A stretch of 64,000 bases of DNA from JADFDG01 sp965232985 (GCA_965232985.1 CBDDRC010000042.1:248001-312000), one strand, 5' to 3'. Shown: positions 53,559 to 62,272, numbered from the stretch's first letter. Made by a program: numbers and translations. The notes: generated from the letters alone by a model not told the origin.

Positions 53559-53993
53559 ATGAAAACGGTCGCAGAGATTCTCAAAGCAAAAGCCAACTCG
53601 CAGATATACAGCATCCCGCCATCCACAACCGTGCTTGAGGCCATTGCACTGATGGCGGCAAAGAGCATCGGCGCGCTGGTTGTCATCGAGGAAGAAAAGG
53701 TCGTCGGCATCATCAGCGAGCGTGACTACGCACGGAAGATTGTGCTGATGGAGCGCTCTGCCTACGACACCTGCGTGCGAGACATCATGACCGCCGATGT
53801 CATCACCGTGCAGCCCGGCCAAAGCAACGAGCACTGCATGAAAATCATGACCGACCGGCGCCTGCGTCACCTGCCGGTGCTGGAAAACAGCAAACTGATC
53901 GGCATGATCTCGATTGGCGATCTGGTCAAGGACATCATTTCCGACCAGCAATCCATGATTCGTCAGCTTGAGTCATACATCCGCGGCGAATGA
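53559..53993 (+). CDS. Tandem CBS-domain protein
   Basis: The 144-residue protein consists of two CBS domains: VAEILKAKANSQIYSIPPSTTVLEAIALMAAKSIGALVV followed by VVGIISERDYARKIVL, and VRDIMTADVITVQPGQSNEHCMKIMTDRRLRHLPVL followed by LIGMISIGDLVKDII (landmarks EAIALMA, GIISERDYAR, CMKIMTDRRLRHLPV). It probably binds adenosine nucleotides. It has its own ribosome-binding site (GGGAGG) and stands alone. Confidence 0.94.
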   Translation: MKTVAEILKAKANSQIYSIPPSTTVLEAIALMAAKSIGALVVIEEEKVVGIISERDYARKIVLMERSAYDTCVRDIMTADVITVQPGQSNEHCMKIMTDRRLRHLPVLENSKLIGMISIGDLVKDIISDQQSMIRQLESYIRGE

Positions 53994-54032
53994 TTCCTGC
54001 ATTTCCGGCCGGGAATGGTGAAGGTACAGGCG

Positions 54033-54656
54033 ATGCATGATGCGAATGAACGCATGCGGCGCATCAGCGCCATTGTGCTCGCCGGCGGCGAGTCCCTGCG
54101 CATGGGCAGCAACAAGGCACTGCTTGATTACCGCGGCCAGCCATTGTGGCGCCACCTGCACGACGTGCTGACGCAAGCAGGTTGCGGGCAGGTACTGATC
54201 AGCGGCACCCTGCCGGATTTGCGGGCAGGGGAAGAAACAATACCGGACATCATTCCGGGGCTCGGCCCGCTGGCCGGCATCGCCGCAGTGATCGCGAACC
54301 AAAACGCGACGCTCAGCGAGCACTGGATTCTCGTGGTGCCTGTCGATCTGCCGCTATTGACGCCGGCAGCCGTGCGCCAACTCTGCCTGCAAGGTGCTGG
54401 CGAGCCAGGCCTTCCCGCCAACAGCGCGCATTACGCAAACCACGCCTTGCCGGCGCTGTTTCGCAACACCGCTGCTTTCCGGCGGACGCTCACCACACTG
54501 CTTGGCGCCACCTGCGCCCGCGAGCGTTCAGTGACAGCGCTGCACACCCTGCTGGGTGCCCAAGTGCTGCCCTTGCCGGAAAAACTCGCGCCCGCCCTCA
54601 CCAACACCAATACCCCGCAAGACTGGGCCGCCATCTGCCTGCCCGCCAACAACTGA
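54033..54656 (+). CDS. mobA: Molybdenum cofactor guanylyltransferase MobA
   Basis: MobA attaches GMP to molybdopterin, making the dinucleotide cofactor. The 207-residue protein has VLAGGESLRMGSNKALLDYRGQPL (LAGG...RMG...K), a GTP-binding site, and VVPVDLPLLTPAAV (PxDxPLL). I start it at 54033 (MHDANERM); an ATG at 54015 adds six residues. It converges with the hypothetical gene on the other strand. Confidence 0.92.
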   Translation: MHDANERMRRISAIVLAGGESLRMGSNKALLDYRGQPLWRHLHDVLTQAGCGQVLISGTLPDLRAGEETIPDIIPGLGPLAGIAAVIANQNATLSEHWILVVPVDLPLLTPAAVRQLCLQGAGEPGLPANSAHYANHALPALFRNTAAFRRTLTTLLGATCARERSVTALHTLLGAQVLPLPEKLAPALTNTNTPQDWAAICLPANN

Positions 54657-54671
54657 GGCAAAGGCCAGCGC

Positions 54672-55349
54672 TCACTTGTACTGCAAAACCTGCGCGTAGT
54701 AGCCAACGAATTCCTTCAATTGCTGTTCATTGAAATCCTTTACTACCTTGTGCATCACGGCATGACAGGCCACCCGGGTCGCACCCATGCTGACATCAAG
54801 TACCTTTTTGGTGACGAAGCCGATCTCGATATGCCGGGTCTGATCGAGGAAAAGCTTCTGCAACACGTCATCGACCAGGCGATCCAGCACCTGTAGCGTC
54901 AGCGCGATCTGCGTACGCCCCTGGCCGGCGACGCAGGTGTCGATCACCTGCTGAAACTGAGCGGCATAGCGCGCATCGACGTCGTAATACAGGTGCGGCA
55001 TGTTGCCGTTGTCGGCACCGGCCGGCCAATATGATTTCTCAAGGTCGCGGGCAATCGGCGCAAATTGTGCGTTGGTGATCTTTTGATATATTCGCCCCGT
55101 CAGCGACGATGATGTTTTGCTGCCGGTATCGATCGCAAAATCAACGAGCTTGCGTTGGGTCGCACTGATCCGCGCAATTTCCATCGGCTCCAGCATAAAC
55201 AGGCCAATCATGCGGTCGGTCTGGCAGCCGATCAGGTGGATGTAGGCCTCGGCGCCCTTACCGTTGTGCTTGAGCGCATGCAGGAAGGTCTCGATCGCCT
55301 GATCAAGGGCGGGGTTGGCGGCAATGGCAATCACAGGACGGGTGGACAT
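54672..55349 (-). CDS. Unrecognised soluble protein, 225 residues
   Basis: I do not recognise the family. The protein is soluble, without signal peptide or membrane helix. It starts TRPVIAIAANPALDQAIETFLHALKHNGKG (landmarks VIAIAANPALDQ and FLHALKH), has YIHLIGCQTDRMIGLF, a probable helical second half (QVLDRLVDDVLQKLFLDQTRH) and ends VGYYAQVLQYK. Residue use is like that of a genuine gene, the frame is clean, and GAGG precedes the ATG at 55349. It is convergent with mobA and divergent from the beta-propeller gene. Confidence 0.75.
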   Translation of the reverse strand: MSTRPVIAIAANPALDQAIETFLHALKHNGKGAEAYIHLIGCQTDRMIGLFMLEPMEIARISATQRKLVDFAIDTGSKTSSSLTGRIYQKITNAQFAPIARDLEKSYWPAGADNGNMPHLYYDVDARYAAQFQQVIDTCVAGQGRTQIALTLQVLDRLVDDVLQKLFLDQTRHIEIGFVTKKVLDVSMGATRVACHAVMHKVVKDFNEQQLKEFVGYYAQVLQYK

Positions 55350-55465
55350 CGACAAAGCCTCGCGCGGATTGTGAAGCCGTCGAGTCTAGCGAAGAAACTG
55401 CGCTACCGCGTACCCGTGCCCGCCGTCGTAAGATACCGATTCCAGAGCCAAACCCGACGGACGCC

Positions 55466-56962
55466 ATGGCACTCGACCCGACGCAGTTCAGACGCGCGCT
55501 GCTCAAGCCGGCCGCCCTCATACTCCTCGCCCTGCCCCTGTTTGCCGGCACCCTCTTTGTTCGGCAGCTTGCCGACGGCATCATCGGGCCCCTGGCCATT
55601 GCCGTAAGCCCGGACGGTGAGCGCATCGCCGTAGCCGGCGCCGGCGACATCTATCACCTCGATGCCCAGGGTGCGCTGCAGGGCGTCGATGCGGACATGC
55701 TCGATCCCGCTGCGCGCGAGGCCGGCATCGCCTGGCTGGGCGACGGCCTGCTGGTCAGTCCCGATACCGACGGCGATTTGCTGCATTGCAGCGCCACTGC
55801 CTGCTCCGTGTTTTCCCCGGATCCTTATGCACCGAACGGCGCCATCCAGGTTTTCGTCGCGGGCAACCGCCTGTGGCTGAGCGAAGCAGGCACTGATCGT
55901 CTGCAACGTTATTTCGACGACGGCCGCCGCATCGACATGCCGCTCAGCGATCTGCTGCGCCCAGGCTCCCTGTGGCTTGAGGGCGATCAGCTCTATGTCG
56001 CCAACAGCGGTGCGCGCGCCCTGCAACGCTATACCGTACACAAGCGCGGCATCGACGAGCCGGAAAAATTCGCGGTATTTTCCACCGGCAACAAAGATGC
56101 ACCGATCGACCAACCCACCCGCTTTGTGCGCAGCGGCGAGGGTTTTCAGGCCATTTTTTCTGATCATGACCGCCGTCATGGCGTGCTCGTTGCCATCGAC
56201 AACAACGGTACTGTGACGCAGCGCGCTGTACCGGGTCTCGTCAATCCGGTTGCGCTTGATCTGCTCGGTGATGCGCTATTGGTGGTCGATGAAGACCGCA
56301 TGCAGGTTCTGCAGGTGGCTGCCGACGGCGCAACCAACGTATTCGGCGACGACAGTTTCCGCGCCCAACTGGCCAGCCGGCAGCCTCTGCGCAGCAACCT
56401 GCGGATCGTTGCCCCGGTGCTCATGATGCTGGCGGCGCTTACGCTCGCCGTCGGCGGCAGTTGGCTGCTGCGTCTGTTCTCCAGCCAGCGCAGCAATCCA
56501 CCCTTGGCAGTGGCGCCCGACGCCCAGGGCATCATCTGGTTGCCACGCGAAATCGACTTCACAACCGCACGCGTCTTGCGGCAGTGCGCAATATTTGCAC
56601 CAGCGGCACTGGCACCGGCCGCTGCTGCCGCGTTTGCCGGCTACCCCACTGCCGGCAGCATCTGGGCACTGCTGAGCTGGGCTGCCGCAACGCTGCCTGC
56701 ATTGCGCGACGGCATGCGCGCGCGCCCGCCAAACAATCTGTGTATTGGCATGCGCGGCCACAAGCTTGTCATCACCGACAGCGAACGGGGCCTGCGTGAA
56801 TATCCGCTACTGCAAGTAGCCTGGGACGATTTGCACCTGCGCCCGGAACCAGCACTCACCCTGGATCTAACACGCGATGGTATTGCCCTGTTCCACCTGC
56901 CGACGATCGCACAGGTACTCATGCCACGATTGAATGTGGCGCGGCGCATTTCATTCCAATAA
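55466..56962 (+). CDS. Unrecognised inner-membrane protein with a periplasmic beta-propeller-like domain
   Basis: The 498-residue protein has an N-terminal membrane helix (LLKPAALILLALPLFAGTLF). A periplasmic region of about 280 residues follows with NHL/SMP-30-like repeats (IAVSPDGERIAVAGAGDIYHLD, LWLEGDQLYVANSGARALQRY, LLGDALLVVDED), like a six-bladed propeller. Then come a second membrane helix (VLMMLAALTLAVGGSWLL), a further hydrophobic pair (residues 370-420) and a cytoplasmic tail. No family recognised. It is followed after 20 bp by the SDR gene. Confidence 0.78.
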   Translation: MALDPTQFRRALLKPAALILLALPLFAGTLFVRQLADGIIGPLAIAVSPDGERIAVAGAGDIYHLDAQGALQGVDADMLDPAAREAGIAWLGDGLLVSPDTDGDLLHCSATACSVFSPDPYAPNGAIQVFVAGNRLWLSEAGTDRLQRYFDDGRRIDMPLSDLLRPGSLWLEGDQLYVANSGARALQRYTVHKRGIDEPEKFAVFSTGNKDAPIDQPTRFVRSGEGFQAIFSDHDRRHGVLVAIDNNGTVTQRAVPGLVNPVALDLLGDALLVVDEDRMQVLQVAADGATNVFGDDSFRAQLASRQPLRSNLRIVAPVLMMLAALTLAVGGSWLLRLFSSQRSNPPLAVAPDAQGIIWLPREIDFTTARVLRQCAIFAPAALAPAAAAAFAGYPTAGSIWALLSWAAATLPALRDGMRARPPNNLCIGMRGHKLVITDSERGLREYPLLQVAWDDLHLRPEPALTLDLTRDGIALFHLPTIAQVLMPRLNVARRISFQ

Positions 56963-56982
56963 AATCGACTCCCGGAGCTCTC

Positions 56983-57768
56983 ATGAAAACCAATCCCTTC
57001 GATCTGCACGGCCGCGTCGCTCTCGTTACCGGTGCCTCGCGCGGGATTGGTGAGGCCATTGCCCGCCTGCTCGCCACCAATGGCGCTCACGTCATTGTTT
57101 CCTCGCGCAAAGTAGTCGATTGCGAGCGCGTCGTGGCAAGCATTCGCGATGCAGGCGGCTCGGCCGAGGCGATGGCCTGTCATATTGGCGAGATGGAGCA
57201 AATCAAGGATACGTTCGCCAAAATACGCGCCACCCACGGCAAGCTCGACATCCTCGTCAACAATGCCGCCACCAACCCCTATTTCGGTCACATTCTTGAT
57301 ACTGATCCGGGTGCCTTCCAGAAAACCGTCGACGTTAACGTCCGCGGCTATTTCTTCATGAGTGTCGAGGGCGCGAAGCTGATGCGCGATCCGGCGTCTG
57401 CTGCTGCGAGCCAGGGCGGCGCGATCGTCAATGTTGCCAGCGTCAACGGCGTGGTTCCGGGCCCGATGCAGGGCATCTACTCGATCACCAAGGCGGCGGT
57501 CATCTCGATGACCCAGGCGTTCGCCCGCGAATGTGCCGGCATGAACGTGCGCGTCAATGCGCTGCTGCCTGGCATGACCGACACGAAATTTGCCGCCGCG
57601 CTGGTGAAAAACGATGCCATCCGCACCGCAGCACTTACCCGGGTGCCGCTGAATCGCGTTGCGCAGCCCGACGAAATGGCCGGCGCCGTGCTGTATCTGG
57701 TGAGCGATGCCGCCAGCTACACCACCGGCACCTGCATCACTGTTGATGGTGGATATTTGATTTCCTGA
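56983..57768 (+). CDS. Short-chain dehydrogenase/reductase (SDR)
   Basis: The 261-residue classical SDR has TGASRGIGEAIARLL (TGxxxGIG), NNAATNPYFGH (NNAA), catalytic Ser in VNVASVNGV and YSITKAAVISM (YxxxK), and CITVDGGYL at the end. It resembles DHRS4/FabG-type enzymes acting on small carbonyls. GGAG precedes the ATG at 56983. Substrate unknown. The CDGSH gene follows after 36 bp. Confidence 0.92.
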   Translation: MKTNPFDLHGRVALVTGASRGIGEAIARLLATNGAHVIVSSRKVVDCERVVASIRDAGGSAEAMACHIGEMEQIKDTFAKIRATHGKLDILVNNAATNPYFGHILDTDPGAFQKTVDVNVRGYFFMSVEGAKLMRDPASAAASQGGAIVNVASVNGVVPGPMQGIYSITKAAVISMTQAFARECAGMNVRVNALLPGMTDTKFAAALVKNDAIRTAALTRVPLNRVAQPDEMAGAVLYLVSDAASYTTGTCITVDGGYLIS

Positions 57769-57804
57769 CCGGCACAACCACCTGCACACAACGAGGAACT
57801 ACCG

Positions 57805-58050
57805 ATGGACAAGCCAACGATCGCCGCTACCGCACCATGCCCCGTCGAAGTCGAAGCCGGGAAGAGTTATTGGTGGTGCGCCTGCGGCAAGAGCGCCAAA
57901 CAGCCCTTCTGCGACGGCTCGCACAAAGGCTCGTCGTTCAACCCGGTCGAATACAAGGCCACGGCCAACAAGATCGTCTACTTCTGCGCCTGCAAAAACA
58001 GCGCTAAAGCACCACTGTGCGACGGCACGCACAGCTCACTGAAGACGTAA
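57805..58050 (+). CDS. Tandem CDGSH iron-sulfur protein
   Basis: The 81-residue protein has two CDGSH motifs: WCACGKSAKQPFCDGSHKG and CACKNSAKAPLCDGTHSS. Each provides three Cys and one His for a [2Fe-2S] cluster, so two clusters per chain are likely. This is the bacterial tandem (MiNT-like) form, used in redox or iron handling. No membrane anchor is present. Confidence 0.93.
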   Translation: MDKPTIAATAPCPVEVEAGKSYWWCACGKSAKQPFCDGSHKGSSFNPVEYKATANKIVYFCACKNSAKAPLCDGTHSSLKT

Positions 58051-58063
58051 GCAGTGCACGCCG

Positions 58064-58450
58064 ATGCCGCTGGTTCGCCTTTACTCAGCCGATGACGTCA
58101 TCGAAGCTCACCTGCTCAAGCACATGCTTGAGCAGACGGGCATGCAGGCGTTCATCACCGGCGAGCATCTGGGCAGCGGCATCGGCGAATTGCCGACCGC
58201 AGGCCTGATCGATGTCTGGGTACTGCACGATCATCTTGAAGCTGCGCAAGACGTGCTCGATGATTTTTTCGAAACACTCGATGGCCCGCCCGATGACGAT
58301 GACCCGCTGATCGATGCAGAGGGTTACTACGATGACCATGAAAACGAAAACGACGACCTTGTACCGGCCAACAAGCCCATACCACTTCCTGCGCACAGCG
58401 ACCCGGCCGATCCGGAAAATCCGTGGAACCATGTCTACCGGAAAAAATAG
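58064..58450 (+). CDS. DUF2007 domain protein
   Basis: This 128-residue protein starts MPLVRLYSADDVIEAHLLKHMLEQTGMQAFITGEHL (landmarks LYSADDVIEAHLLK and GMQAFITGEHL), the DUF2007 signature of a ferredoxin-like signal-transduction domain. Residues 70-128 are a very acidic tail (DGPPDDDDPLID, DDHENENDD) ending in basic residues. Function unknown. It begins 13 bp after the CDGSH gene. Confidence 0.85.
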   Translation: MPLVRLYSADDVIEAHLLKHMLEQTGMQAFITGEHLGSGIGELPTAGLIDVWVLHDHLEAAQDVLDDFFETLDGPPDDDDPLIDAEGYYDDHENENDDLVPANKPIPLPAHSDPADPENPWNHVYRKK

Positions 58451-58504
58451 ACTCGTGCAGACCACACCGCACTTATCCACGATCCTGCCCACCATGGAGT
58501 CGAC

Positions 58505-58996
58505 ATGAATCGCATCCTGATCGCCACTACTGCCCTTGCCCTGCTCATGCTCACCGCTGCCGGCGCGCAGGCTGCCGGCACGCGCTACCACGCTATCGGC
58601 ATGGACATGGTGCGCCTGATCGACAAAGGCCAGTTTGAACCGGACGACGGCACGCTGAACCTGTTCTACCAGGGCTACCTGACGCAGAAATCGGCCTGGT
58701 CAATCGGTTACGCCTGGGGCGATGCGTCAGCGATCACGGAAGTGGCCTACAAAATCTACAACCAGGGTTACCAGGCGGGCACCTTCTGGCAGGCAGGCCT
58801 TGCCAACGTCGATGTCGACGGCACTGCCTACAACAACGACATCGCCGTGCTCGGCGCTTTCGGCTTCGAGCGCATGCCGGCGGAAAACCTCGTCATCAGC
58901 GGCTCAGTGAAGGCCCTGGTCGGGATCGACCATCCCCGCACCGGCGAAAAAGACATCATCTTCCTGCCGTCGCTGTCGGTACTGTTCGCGTTCTGA
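58505..58996 (+). CDS. Small secreted, outer-membrane-like protein
   Basis: The 163-residue precursor has a signal peptide (RILIATTALALLMLTAAGAQA, cleaved at AQA). The mature part alternates polar and aromatic/hydrophobic residues (GTLNLFYQGYLTQKSAWSIGYAWGD, NDIAVLGAFGFERM) and ends in Phe (SLSVLFAF). This is the pattern of a small outer-membrane beta-barrel. No family recognised. The Tyr/Trp/Gly content in the middle fits barrel strands. Confidence 0.72.
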   Translation: MNRILIATTALALLMLTAAGAQAAGTRYHAIGMDMVRLIDKGQFEPDDGTLNLFYQGYLTQKSAWSIGYAWGDASAITEVAYKIYNQGYQAGTFWQAGLANVDVDGTAYNNDIAVLGAFGFERMPAENLVISGSVKALVGIDHPRTGEKDIIFLPSLSVLFAF

Positions 58997-59007
58997 GGCG
59001 CAAGCCA

Positions 59008-59042
59008 CAAAAAAACGCTCTGGCCGTGCCGCGCGTTTTTTC
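59008..59042. terminator. Bidirectional Rho-independent terminator
   Basis: AAAAAACGC and GCGTTTTTT flank a loop of about 14 bases (TCTGGCCGTGCCGC), with T-runs readable on both strands. It lies between the convergent outer-membrane-like gene and cysG. Confidence 0.7.
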
Positions 59043-60473
59043 TCAGTCATGCTGCTGCCGATACCACGCCAGCCGATCGTGCAGCTTCACTACATCACCG
59101 ATAATCAGCAGTGCCGGCGGCTTGATGCCGGCATGCGCGATCAATTCGCCCAATGTTGCCAGAGTGCCGATATGCACGCCTTGCTGTGGCGTCGTTGCCT
59201 TCTCGATGACGGCCACCGGCGTGTCGGCACGCCGGCCATGTGACATCAGTTCCCGGGCGATTTGCGGTGCCTGGGTGATGCCCATGTAAACAACCAGCGT
59301 CTCGTGCGCACTGGTGGACCGCGTCCAGTCCAGCGGCTCTTCGCCACCGGCTTTGTCGCCACCCTTGTCGCCACCCTTGTCGCCACGGCGGTGACCGGTG
59401 ACGAAGGTGACGCCCTGGGCGTAATCGCGATGGGTGAGCGGAATGCCGGCATAGCAACTTGCACCCGCAGCCGAGGTGATGCCGGGCACCACCTGAAACG
59501 GAATGCCGTTTTCGGCAAGCGTTTCGATTTCCTCACCACCGCGCCCGAAAATAAACGGGTCGCCGCCTTTCAGACGCAGCACTTTTTTTCCTTCTTTTGC
59601 CAATCGCACCAAGGAGAGATTGATATCTTCCTGTGGCACCGCATGATCGGCGCGTTTCTTGCCAACATAAATGCGGTCGGCGTCGCGACGCACAAGATCA
59701 AGCACCGCATCCGAAACCAGGTTGTCGTACAGCACCACATCGGCCAGCTGCATCAGGCGCAAGGCGCGAAAGGTGAGCAGATCAGGGTCGCCAGGGCCGG
59801 CACCGACCAGAAACACCTCGCCGCGCATCAATGCGTTTGCATCCGCCGCCGCCAGCGCCTGCTGCGCAAGAACGCGCGCCGCATCCGCCTGGCCGGCCAG
59901 CACCCGCTCGGCGAATGGCCCGGACAGCAACGCCTCCCAAAACAGCCGGCGCGCACTCGTGCCGGGTAATTTTTCTTTCACTGCCAAGCGAAACTCGCCG
60001 GCGATACGTGCCAACTCACCGTAATTTGCCGGCACCAGTGTTTCCAGCCTGGCGCGCAGGTGGCGTGCCAGCACCGGCACCGCACCGCCGGTGGACGCAG
60101 CGATAATCACCGGCGAACGATCAACGATCGACGGCGTAATAAACCGGCAAAGCGCCGGCTGATCAACCGCATTGACCAGAATGCCGCGCGCTTCGCAGTC
60201 TGCATAGATGCGCTGGTTCACCGCGTGATCGTCGGTCGCCGCGAACACCAGGCGCATGCCATCGAGTTGCGCTGGCGCATAGCTCGTGGCGACATGCACC
60301 AGCGCGTGCTGCGCGACAAATTTATGCATCTCAGGCGACAGCGCCGGCGAGACGACCGTCACCTGCGCTGCCGCCGAGTGCAACAGCCGCGCCTTGCGCA
60401 GGCCAACATCGCCACCACCGACCACCAGGCAGTGCTGCGCGCGCACGTTGAGAAAAATCGGGAAATAGTCCAT
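59043..60473 (-). CDS. cysG: Siroheme synthase CysG (multifunctional)
   Basis: CysG methylates uroporphyrinogen III to precorrin-2, then oxidises and chelates iron to make siroheme. The 476-residue protein has the N-terminal NAD-binding Rossmann (CLVVGGGDVGLRKARLLHSAA) of the dehydrogenase/ferrochelatase part. The uroporphyrinogen methyltransferase follows, with VFLVGAGPGDPDLLTFRALRLMQLADVVLYDNLVS (landmarks VGAGPGDPDLLTFRA and ADVVLYDNLVS) and RLKGGDPFIFGRGGEE. It contains an in-frame tandem repeat, RGDKGGDKGGDK, in the methyltransferase domain, absent from E. coli CysG. The start at 60473 (MDYFPIFL) fits the family. Confidence 0.95.
   Translation of the reverse strand: MDYFPIFLNVRAQHCLVVGGGDVGLRKARLLHSAAAQVTVVSPALSPEMHKFVAQHALVHVATSYAPAQLDGMRLVFAATDDHAVNQRIYADCEARGILVNAVDQPALCRFITPSIVDRSPVIIAASTGGAVPVLARHLRARLETLVPANYGELARIAGEFRLAVKEKLPGTSARRLFWEALLSGPFAERVLAGQADAARVLAQQALAAADANALMRGEVFLVGAGPGDPDLLTFRALRLMQLADVVLYDNLVSDAVLDLVRRDADRIYVGKKRADHAVPQEDINLSLVRLAKEGKKVLRLKGGDPFIFGRGGEEIETLAENGIPFQVVPGITSAAGASCYAGIPLTHRDYAQGVTFVTGHRRGDKGGDKGGDKAGGEEPLDWTRSTSAHETLVVYMGITQAPQIARELMSHGRRADTPVAVIEKATTPQQGVHIGTLATLGELIAHAGIKPPALLIIGDVVKLHDRLAWYRQQHD
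59352..59387. repeat. Three 12-bp tandem repeats within cysG
   Basis: The unit (C/T)TTGTCGCCAC(C/G) occurs three times in a row (59352-59363, 59364-59375, 59376-59387). On the minus strand each copy encodes GDKG. Because the unit is 12 bp, changes in copy number keep the cysG frame. Confidence 0.9.
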
Positions 60474-60505
60474 CGGGCAAGCATTCCGGGCGTGCAAAAA
60501 CGCGA

Positions 60506-61828
60506 TTATACGCCGGGCGACCTTGCAGCAGCCGGATCAACAGCCGCGCCAGCGGCGCGTGCGCCACGCGCCGCCACACGCCGCAGGATGCCCGGCACAA
60601 CCAACCGGAACGCGGACACATTGAGCAGCCATGACAGGCTGCTCGCGGCAACCAGGCCCATGACGCCGAATTGCCACAGCGCCAGCACCTTGAGCAGCAG
60701 GCCCACCGTATACCCGCCGATGCTCAACACCACCATTTGCCGGGTCTCACCCGAACAGTAAAACACCTGCGCCAACACCTGACCGAACAGCACCGCCAAC
60801 ATGAAGCCCCCAAGCAGCGCCAACATCTGCGCCGTGAGCGCGATATGTTCGGCGCTGTACGCCGTACCGGAAAAAAGCAGCCGTACCAGCGGCTCACCGG
60901 CAACGACGAACAGGATCCAGACACCGATGCCAACGACTGCCATCCGCCACAGCGCCGCACGCAACAGGATCCGTGCGCCCGATGCGTCGCCGGCATGCAT
61001 GCGCTCGGCAAAGGGTGCCACCAGCGGTGCTGTTATCACGCGGTTCATCATCAAGGTCACCACCGACAGCACCTGCTGCGCAAGGTGGAAGGCCGACACC
61101 GCACCGCCCGGCACGCTGGCAAACAACAGGCGATCAACAAAGGGTTCGCTCTTGTAGTAAGTTGCAGCGAGCAGCAGCACGCGCGATTCGCGCAACACGT
61201 CACGCAGGTCGGCATCGTGCAGCTGGGCTTTCCTAGGTACTCCCAGGCGCGGCAACAGCAGCGCCGCAACCAGCACCGCACGCAACGCGAACAGCGCCGC
61301 ACAGGCAACGAGCGTTGCCGGATCGAAAACAAACCATGCCGCCATGGCAATCAGATTGGCGATGAAGGTGCGCAACTCACCGCCCAGCACGTCACTCTCG
61401 GCAGTGAACAGTGATTGGCCGATCGCGGTGACCACCGCTGCCAACATGGCCAGCAAACCCAGCGGCAACACCCCGATTGCCAGCGCATAACCGCCCGCCG
61501 GCTGGACATATGGCAGCACCAGCCGCGCACCCAGCCACAACGCAAAACACAGCAACAATACGCCGGCCTGCAGCGTCCAGAGCAGGCTCCAGCACAGTAC
61601 CCGGCGTGAGGTATTGTCGGCACGCCGCACCAGGCGCGGCGTCGACCAGTTCAGAACGCTGTTGCCCAGCAGCACCATCACCACGCCCGGCAGGATGAAC
61701 ACCATGAACAGCGCATCGGCAGCATTGCTGGCGCCAAGCGTGCGCAATGCCAGGATCGGAAACAGCAGATTCTGCAGCAGGTTGGCTGCGGAAACGGCAG
61801 CAAGCGCGGTGCGGGCGCGGGGAGTCAT
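60506..61828 (-). CDS. MurJ/MviN-like membrane flippase
   Basis: The 440-residue protein is almost all hydrophobic, with about 12 predicted helices. ASNAADALFMVFILPGVVMVLLGNSVLNW (landmarks SNAADALFMVFILPG) matches the MurJ start, and AFHLAQQVLSVVTLMMNRVITAPLVAPFAER is the MOP-superfamily motif. It is about 70 residues shorter than typical MurJ (510), lacking the last two helices, so it may be a polysaccharide-type flippase paralogue. It is 32 bp upstream of cysG on the same strand. Confidence 0.8.
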   Translation of the reverse strand: MTPRARTALAAVSAANLLQNLLFPILALRTLGASNAADALFMVFILPGVVMVLLGNSVLNWSTPRLVRRADNTSRRVLCWSLLWTLQAGVLLLCFALWLGARLVLPYVQPAGGYALAIGVLPLGLLAMLAAVVTAIGQSLFTAESDVLGGELRTFIANLIAMAAWFVFDPATLVACAALFALRAVLVAALLLPRLGVPRKAQLHDADLRDVLRESRVLLLAATYYKSEPFVDRLLFASVPGGAVSAFHLAQQVLSVVTLMMNRVITAPLVAPFAERMHAGDASGARILLRAALWRMAVVGIGVWILFVVAGEPLVRLLFSGTAYSAEHIALTAQMLALLGGFMLAVLFGQVLAQVFYCSGETRQMVVLSIGGYTVGLLLKVLALWQFGVMGLVAASSLSWLLNVSAFRLVVPGILRRVAARGARAAGAAVDPAAARSPGV

Positions 61829-61854
61829 GGGGGCAGGTCAACAAACAGGAATCG

Positions 61855-61878
61855 AAAAGGGCCCCGCAGGGCCCCGAT
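61855..61878 (-). terminator. Rho-independent terminator of the 64-residue gene
   Basis: On the minus strand GGGCCC-TGCG-GGGCCC is a 6-bp GC stem (extendable by one pair) followed by TTTTC. It lies about 20 bases after the stop of the short gene and 27 bases before the MurJ-like start. Confidence 0.6.
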
Positions 61879-61898
61879 GAAGATGTCAGCGTCGCGCC

Positions 61899-62093
61899 TC
61901 AGTGTATCGCGACGCCTTGTTTCTGAAGTTGTCGCTCAATTTCGGCCAGCAGTTTGATGCTGTCACGCAGACTGTTCGCCTCAACGCTGTCGTCCGGCAT
62001 CATCTCGCGCAACATCACCTTCAATTGCTCCAACTGCGCATGTACGGCATGACCGTCCAGATTGTGGAGCGTTACATCGCCTCGACTTGCCAT
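61899..62093 (-). CDS. Unrecognised small helical protein, 64 residues
   Basis: The ATG at 62093 has GGAGAATCCC just upstream (good ribosome-binding site). Residues 5-64 are predicted largely helical, with HAVHAQLEQLKVMLREMMPDDSVEANSLRDSIKLLAEIERQLQ as landmarks (QLEQLKVMLREMM, NSLRDSIKLLAEIERQL), a possible short coiled-coil. No family recognised. A terminator follows. A longer in-frame form starting at 62207 would add a Gly/Thr-rich stretch and is less likely. Confidence 0.6.
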   Translation of the reverse strand: MASRGDVTLHNLDGHAVHAQLEQLKVMLREMMPDDSVEANSLRDSIKLLAEIERQLQKQGVAIH

Positions 62094-62272
62094 GGGATTC
62101 TCCGTTGGTGATACATCACTTGTAGACGCTACGCCTGTACCGGTTCGGGCGGCAAGCCCGGGGCAAGCCACAAGTCGCAAACTGTGACCGGGTGGCCAAT
62201 TGATCAAGCGCCGGGCATATTAGTGCTTCCGTTCTGCCTGTTGTTCCATCCGATCCACACCCGGAGCATGCC

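Noticed and set aside
59352..59387. CRISPR-like repeats
   Set aside because: Units are only 12 bp, contiguous without spacers and inside a gene.
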